From Muscardinus avellanarius (Eukaryota; Chordata; Mammalia; Rodentia; Gliridae), in contig OY726572.1 in NCBI GenBank assembly GCA_963383645.1, positions 28,898,792 through 28,962,791 on the forward strand: a stretch of 64,000 nt of DNA, given 5' to 3'. Shown here one piece after another: positions 57,754 through 64,000 of this stretch. The notes beneath the pieces were generated by a model. That model worked only from the letters and a program-made list of their open reading frames with translations, ran no database searches and was not told the DNA's origin. Each line of letters begins with the position of its first letter. Position 1 is the first letter of the stretch. Made by a program: the position numbers and the translations under genes.

Positions 57754-59559
57754 ATGTCTATCCAAGAACATGGAATATCTTTCCATCTTTTAAAATCTTC
57801 TTCAGTTTCTTTTTTTATTGTTTCCTAATTTTTGAGAATCTCTTTGGTTAGTTTTAGTCATAAGTATTTTTTGGTAGAATATTGTGAGTGGAAGTGTTTT
57901 TTAGATTTCTTTTTCAGTGCATTTATATTTGGCATATAGAAAAGCTTCTGATTTTTAAGGTTGATTTCGTATCCACACATTTTGCTGAATTGGTTAATCA
58001 CTTTTATAAGCCTTTGGTTGAGTTTGTTGGGTCTTCTAATTATTGTATCATGTCATTTGCAAATAGGAGTAGTTTCAGTTCTTTTTATTATATTTGTACT
58101 TCTTTGATTTCCTTCTCTTGCCTTATTTCTCTGGCTAGTGTCTCAAGGACTAAATAATTGGAAAAGAAGTGGTGCTTGTAGACATTCTTGTCTTGTTCTT
58201 GTATTTAGGGGGAACTCTCATATGGTTTTTCCTCATTTAATATGATACTGGCTGTGGACCTATTTTAGATTGCCTTTATGATGTTGAGGTACATTTCTTC
58301 TATTCTAATTCTCTTGAGTGCTTTTAGCATGAATCAGTGTTGGATTTTTTTGTTTTCGCATCTATTGAAATGATTGTGTGACTTTTGTACTTTATTCTGT
58401 TTATGTGGTGAATTACATGGATTGATTTTTGTATAATGAGCCAGCCTTGCATCCCTGGGATTAACCTGACTTGATCATGGTGTATAATTTTTTGATGTGA
58501 TTTTGGATGTGCATTGCTAGTATTTTGTTTAGCAATTTTTCATCTAAGATCATCAGTGATATAAGACTAGAGTTTTCTTGAGCTGTCTTTATTTTGATTT
58601 GCCTTCATGGAATGTATTTGGGAAAGTCCATTTCCTTTCTATTACATGAAATAGTTTGAGGCATATTGGAATTAGCTCTTTATTTATAAAGGTTTTATAA
58701 AATTCATTTGGGAAGCCATCTGGTCCTTGGGTTTTGTTTGATGGTAGAATTTTTATTGCTGCTTCAACCTCTTTGACTGCTATTGTTCTGTTTTAATTGT
58801 CTATATCTTCTTAACTCAATTTAAGAAGATTATATGTATGTAGAAATTTGTCAATTTCTTCTAGATTTTCCATTTTGTTAGAATATAGTTTTTCAAAGTA
58901 GTTTCTGATAGTCCTTTGTATTTCCACATTGTTGGTGGTAAAATCTCCTTTTTCCTCTTTTATTTTAGTAATTTGGATTGATTTTCTCTTTTGGTTAGGT
59001 TGGCTAGTATTTTATCTATCTTGTTTTTGTTGTTGTAGTTTTGTTTTGTTTTGAGAAACCAGCTTTTGGTTTTTTTTATTTCCTGTATTTTTTTTTTATT
59101 AATTCTCTCTTCATTCTTTTCCTCTCTGATTTTCCTGCCTTCTACTGGCTTTGAGGTTAGACAGTTACTATTTTTCAAAGTCTTTCAGGTGTATCATAAG
59201 GTTATTTATTTGGTCATTTCTGTTCTTATGTGAGTACTCAGTGCTTTGAATTTTCCACTTAATACTGCCATTCAGGTATCCCAGAGGTTTTATTTTGTTG
59301 TATCTCTATTTTCACTTGGTTCTAGGAGTTTTCTAATTTCACTCCTTACCTCTTCTGTGACACATTACTCATTCGGCAGTGTGGTATTCAATCTCTATGT
59401 GTTTATGTAGTTTCTCTGAGTCTTCTTATAATTGATTTCTAGTTTTATTCTATTCTGGTCTCAAAAGATGCTGGGGATTATGTCATATTTTTAAAATATA
59501 CTTGTGCTTACTTTGTGGCCCAAGATGTGGTCTCTTTTGGAAAATGTTCCATGAGCAGC
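57754..59559 (-). mobile_element. older L1, 5' part of the split copy
   Basis: Continues the ORF2 order from 50992 (TATCCAAGAACATGGAATATC) through the reverse-transcriptase region to the middle of the endonuclease, where it is truncated at about 59559 (GTTCCATGAGCAGCC). Diverged, with many stops. It aligns with about 53350-55200 of the inserted full-length L1. Confidence 0.92.
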
Positions 59560-59565
59560 CATTCT

Positions 59566-60530
59566 CTAGTTTTATCTATTTTTCCTGCAAATTAAACAAT
59601 TTTGTTCTTTATGGCTGCATAAAATTCCATTGTATGTATATATCACAGTTTTTGTTATCCATTATATTTTATACATGCGTATGTTTTGCATTGATTATGT
59701 ACTCCTCTTTCACTTGTATCCCTTTCCTCTGGCAACTTTCCCAGACCTTAGTATTCTTATGTTTGGTCATCTTGTTTATTTATTTCCATGAATAAAAGAG
59801 AATATGAGATACTTTTAAAAAAAAGTGTGTATGGACTCTAGGCTGGTTCCAAAGTTTGACTATTGTGAATTTTGCTGCTATGAGCATGGCTATGCATGTA
59901 ATGTTATAATATTCTGACTTCAATTCCTTTGGAATGATTCCCAGGAGCAGTATAACTGGGCCATAGCATGTGTCCATTCAAAATCCTTTGAGAATTCTCC
60001 ACACTAACATATATAGTGGCAATACTAGTTTGCAGTCCCACCAAAAGTGTATGAGTTTCTATCTCCACACATCCTCATCAGCAGTTATTATTGTTTGTGT
60101 TCTTGATTGCCATTCTAACTGGAGTAAAAGGTAATCTCAGTAAAGATTTGATTTGCATTTCCCTGGTGACTAATAATGTTATACATTATTTTTACATATT
60201 TATTGGCCATTTGTATTTCTTCTTTTGAATAGTGTCAGTTCAATTTCCCATATTTATTTTTTTAGTGTTAAGTTTTTAAAATGTTTGTGTATTCTAGATA
60301 TTAGTCTATTATTTGAGAGTCATGTGGCAAAGATCTCCCATTTGGTAGTTTGTTTTTCTTTTTTCCTGTCAACTCTTGATAGTTTCCTTCGCTGCACAGA
60401 GTTTTTTAATTTAATGTCATCCCATTTATTGATTTTTGTTTTAATTTCAGTTCTTTGTTAAATCTTCCTATTCCATTTTTCATCCTGTGAATTCTCTGAC
60501 TGTTTTGATTTCATATTTTCTCACCACAAA
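59566..60530 (-). mobile_element. old L1 fragment(s), 3' UTR and ORF2 C-terminus, rearranged order
   Basis: 59835-60530 is antisense late ORF2 (TTGCCATTCTAACTGGAGT, TTATTGGCCATTTGTATTTC). 59665-59818 resembles an older L1 3' UTR. 59566-59660 (TTTATGGCTGCATAAAATTCC) is a piece that would normally lie between those two. Either two L1s abut here or one is rearranged. Confidence 0.75.
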
Positions 60531-61245
60531 GTCCCACGTGATTGGTTTGTATACTTTTCTTTGGAGAATGTGTTTTTTCTTTAGCTACTGATTACCACCC
60601 TGGTGATTTAGCCAGTGCATTGCTACTGTTTTTGTTTCTAGAGATTTCTCAATCACAGGGTGAAGCAAATGTGACTGCAACATGCACAAAGCACAAGTTT
60701 CAGTTTCTTGATGACAATTTTTCCTAATCTATAAAAGTCTGAGAAGCTGTATTCCTGGGCTGGGAAGTGAAGCTTTCCTAGAATTTTACATGAGAGGAAT
60801 ATTCTGAGAAGCCTTTCATTTCAGTTCTCTGCGCAAATTGTTGTATATTTCTAATATTCTTCAGGTAAGTATAGAAAATAATAAAGATAATAATTTATCT
60901 ATGTAGCTAATTGGCCAATACTACATAAGGTTAATTTCTTTTAATATAAAAACATTTTGGAAACTGTACTGTTCTATATTTATATTGGTTATTATGTTAA
61001 GCCTCATAAAACAAAATATCTAAGAGATCTTAATGATGTCCTTTCTGCTCCATTAAAATACTTAGATATTCAAATTGTATTACACTATTGGCATTTTATT
61101 ATTAATGCTGATTGTATTATAGAGGCAGTATAACAAAAAATTCCAAAGACATAATAGCTCATTTTATAAACTGGTCTACACAAAGGACTTGTATAATAGA
61201 TAGCCTAGTTTTAATATTGTCATCATGCAAATGGAAGACATAAGC
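60531..61245. other. intergenic, nothing recognised
   Basis: No gene or repeat recognised. The first 250 bp are less AT-rich than the rest. Confidence 0.45.
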
Positions 61246-61450
61246 AGCCAGACATGGTGATACATGCCTATAACCTAAGTACTTGGTAGGCTGAGAAAAT
61301 AGAATCACAGATTTGCAGCCAGCCTTAGAAACTTAGCAAGACTCTTCACAACTTAGTGAAAACCTGTTTCAAAATAAAAATAAAAGAAGGATGAGGGCAT
61401 AGCTCAGAGGTAGAATGTCTCTATCTTATTTCCCCAGTACCATACACACG
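61246..61450 (+). repeat. B1-dID SINE
   Basis: Diverged dimer (AGCCAGACATGGTGATACATG ... TTCCCCAGTACCATACACAC). Confidence 0.88.
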
Positions 61451-61624
61451 CAAAATGAAAGAACTGTTTTTTGAATACTATGATTTTCTTCTGATATTCT
61501 TGTTTTGAATATTTTTTTATTCTAATGCACTATTTATTTAGTGTTTTGGGTTAGTTGTATTTCACAGTCTGCTTTATATGCAGCGTTGTTTTCTAATGAA
61601 ACATCATGATAGTTCATAGTAAAG

Positions 61625-61815
61625 AAAACAGTTCCACTGACATGATGTACATATGTGAGAATACAGATGTCAATCTCAGTACCCTGTGTGGGGAAAATGT
61701 GAGTGGGAAGGGAGCCAGGGAAAGCCCACCAAGTGCTGTGTGCATGTACATCACTATCACCCTGAACTACATTGTGATTTGAGGCTATAATGCACCAAAG
61801 ACAGTATATAAAAAA
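61625..61815 (+). mobile_element. L1 3' UTR tail, 5'-truncated
   Basis: Matches 43090-43265: TGTACATATGTGAGAATAC, CCACCAAGTGCTGTGTGCATG, then CACCAAAGACAGTATATAAAAAAAT. Only the last 190 bp of the element are present. Confidence 0.8.
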
Positions 61816-62399
61816 ATGAATATTGAATTACAGATATCATGGAACATTGTGACCTTGGGATGAATTTCTGTAATATATTCATTTGTCTCCTTTAGACTGG
61901 GTGGAGGGATTTAATTAATGACACCAAAGAAGTACCAGTCTGTTTGACAGTGCTTTCAAAACACATACTTAATTAATTGTCATAGCATTGCTGTTGAGTT
62001 TTATCCATATTGTGGCAGAACTGAGATTTTTAAACTAAGTTTATTTTGCATGAAACTCATATATTCATTACTCTATAATGCACTATCTGCAAAAATTAAT
62101 AATTTCAATATCTCAAAGTTTTATTTGGTTCTAGCACCAACTTACTTTTTTATTTTATTTTCAAAGACAAAAGTTAATAATTAAGGACAATAGATCTGTT
62201 TTTGAAAAATATATAATATATTAAGTTTAATAAAACTTTAATAGCATAATCTACATAAATCAAATAGATATTATTAATGTTGGGGTGATATTAAAGCTAC
62301 GCTTACTAAAGTCTTATTAAAACACAACAGCACAATTTACCTACTTTTAATATAGTTTTAATGGTTAGATATAGAATTGCTCCTTGAAGAGCTCATAAA
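61816..62399. other. AT-rich intergenic sequence
   Basis: No gene or repeat recognised. Confidence 0.5.
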
Positions 62400-62700
62400 T
62401 TGGAGTTTGAAGTTGATATAATTGAATCTGGAGGATTGTAAACTGGATGGTAGCTAGAGGGGTGGATCTGTGGGTTTGCGGTCATAGGGGTTATATATAC
62501 AGTTACTCTCTTGCTTCTGGTCTTTGTAATATGGGCACAGCCATGTTCTCTCTCTCTCTCTCCTCCCTGCTGCCATGCCCTGAGATCCAAAGTCCCCCAA
62601 ATCACATGAACTGATCCTAAAACTATAAGAAAATAAATCTTTTCTTCTAAGTTACATGGTCAATCTTTTAGATTATAGCTGCAAGAATGTTAAACAGAAC
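62400..62700 (+). mobile_element. MaLR LTR remnant
   Basis: CT-rich run (62546-62566), then CTGCCATGCCCTGAGATCC, ACTATAAGAAAATAAATC (poly-A signal) and TTAGATTATAGCTGCAAGAATG follow the 3' part of a MaLR-type LTR. Confidence 0.6.
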
Positions 62701-63861
62701 AATAGCTATGTGAATTATGAGAAATTCATGCATTTGTTTAAATACTACCTTGATCAAGACTTTTAAAAAGTTGTTTTCTGGATATGCAATAATTTATTTT
62801 TATACATTAAGAGTCAATAAATCCCTGTCAACTATTGATCTGCATCCTATTTGAAAAGTTGTGCTTTTTCCAGAATTCTACATATATGTAATAATACAGT
62901 TTGTAGTATGCAGTATATGAGTAGGGCTTACTTACTACATTCATGAAATATTCATATAATTGTATGAATACTTAAAATGAAGGAATTACTTCCTTCATAC
63001 TATTCTGTTCTTTAAATGCACCATAGTTTATGTTTTTACCAGTTGAAGTATATTAGGATTGTTTCTAGTTTGGAGAGATAATATAGCTGAAGAAAATCAG
63101 TTGTGTATATGATTTTTATAAATCTTCTAGTTAAAATTTAATGAAAATAATAATTTTCAAAGTGATACTTGTAAATCCCAGAGACTAGAAATTATAGTAT
63201 TTTGTAATATAAGAGTAACCAGCATTTTTTAGTTAGTAATCTACCCACCAGATATAGATTTGTTAATGTGACTCTTAGATCAACCCTAGAAAATAGAATC
63301 CTATTCTAGAGGAAGCACAATAAAAGAAGCCAAAAAGGTATTCAAATTTTATGAATATTTATTATTAATAAAATCAACATTTATGTTTAATGATTTTTAG
63401 TATTTTCATTAATAGCAAAGAATGAAACTCTTAAGTATTAAATATTCATAATTTATAAATTGCTTCCTTAAATATGTGATAAAAATAGTTAAAAACTTTA
63501 TGAGTTATTTTGGAGATGCCATTGACATTTAATCTGAGAAAAAGATACTTAACCTGTCATCCTCACATCTAAAATTACTATGACCATTCTAATCACAAAC
63601 TAAATGAGTTTACTATGTTCTCATGAAAAAAATTTCACAAGGTTTCAATGATAACTCACAGAAGCTAAATTAATTAATAAACAATTAGATGATCAATGCA
63701 GTTTTATCTACTTGGAGTCACAAAACTAGTCTTAGTCTTGGTTTTAACTTTTAACTCTTAATTTTGATGAAGTTATTGCAAAATTGGGGTGCATCCACTA
63801 TGGATCCTTGAAATTGATAAGAAAACATAATATTTTAATTTCAAAGAAAGAATGTAGTTTA
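62701..63861. other. AT-rich intergenic sequence
   Basis: No gene or repeat recognised. Confidence 0.5.
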
Positions 63862-64000
63862 GATAGAAGGATTGCAGGTTTGTGGCAGCCTTCACTACTT
63901 TGTGAGGCCCTTTGTGACTTAATGAGACCCTTTTCAAAATAAAAAAAAATGAAAAATGAAAAAGAATAGGGATGGGGATGTAGGTTGGAGGTAGAAGGGC
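63862..64000 (+). repeat. B1-dID SINE, cut by window end
   Basis: Begins inside the B1 half (AAGGATTGCAGGTTTGTGGC), passes an A-rich linker, and the ID half starts at GGGATGGGGATGTAGG before the window stops. The 5' head is missing or degraded. Confidence 0.85.

Noticed and set aside
1..64000. CRISPR array, operon or other prokaryotic system
   Set aside because: Repeat content, composition and lack of dense coding show a mammalian nuclear genome. No regularly spaced direct repeats with unique spacers are present.

Overview
The window looks like a gene-free stretch of a mammalian nuclear genome, most probably from a squirrel-type rodent (Sciuridae, for example marmot or ground squirrel). The main evidence is about 25 copies of a dimeric SINE whose left half is 7SL/B1-like and whose right half is ID/tRNA-like (the B1-dID type). 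There are also rodent-style L1 elements and older mammalian repeats: L2, MIR, MaLR LTRs and Tigger DNA transposons. The family names come from recognising consensus features by eye; no database search was run. I found no host protein-coding gene, exon chain, rRNA, tRNA or CRISPR array. Apart from L1 reading frames, the ORFs are short and mostly fall inside repeats or AT-rich sequence.

Layout. 1-19 kb: L1 fragments on both strands, scattered SINEs, two MaLR-like LTRs, an L2, and a 5'-truncated L1 (17.9-19.1 kb). 19.1-22.1 kb: a near-complete Tigger1-like DNA transposon, later broken by two SINEs, an (AT)n tract and a solo LTR. 22.8-24.9 kb: a three-level nest (old L1, then a Tigger-type MITE, then a younger L1). 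25.3-26.7 kb: an old L1 split by two SINEs. 27-46 kb: mostly single-copy-looking AT-rich DNA with isolated SINEs, MIRs, a U1 snRNA retropseudogene inside a SINE (34.6 kb), a bare L1 ORF2 fragment (36.8 kb) and an L1 with a 5' inversion (42.8 kb). 45.9-48.1 kb: an insertion cluster of three SINEs, a twin-primed L1 and another young SINE, most with clear target-site duplications. 49.3-60.5 kb: an old L1 split by a full-length 6.7-kb L1 (minus strand, 15-bp target-site duplication), followed by another L1 remnant. 60.5-64 kb: AT-rich sequence, an L1 3' tail, a MaLR LTR and two SINEs.

The only near-intact protein-coding potential is in the full-length L1. ORF1 (305 codons) has one internal stop. 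ORF2 (1275 codons) has two internal stops but keeps its endonuclease, reverse transcriptase and zinc-knuckle signatures. The main value of the window is its readable record of nested insertions. I see no new biological system in it. The least usual items are the antisense L1 piece inside the full-length L1's 3' UTR, the GC-rich 40-bp repeats at that element's 5' end, several perfect inverted repeats, and a few unique stretches that might be conserved noncoding elements.
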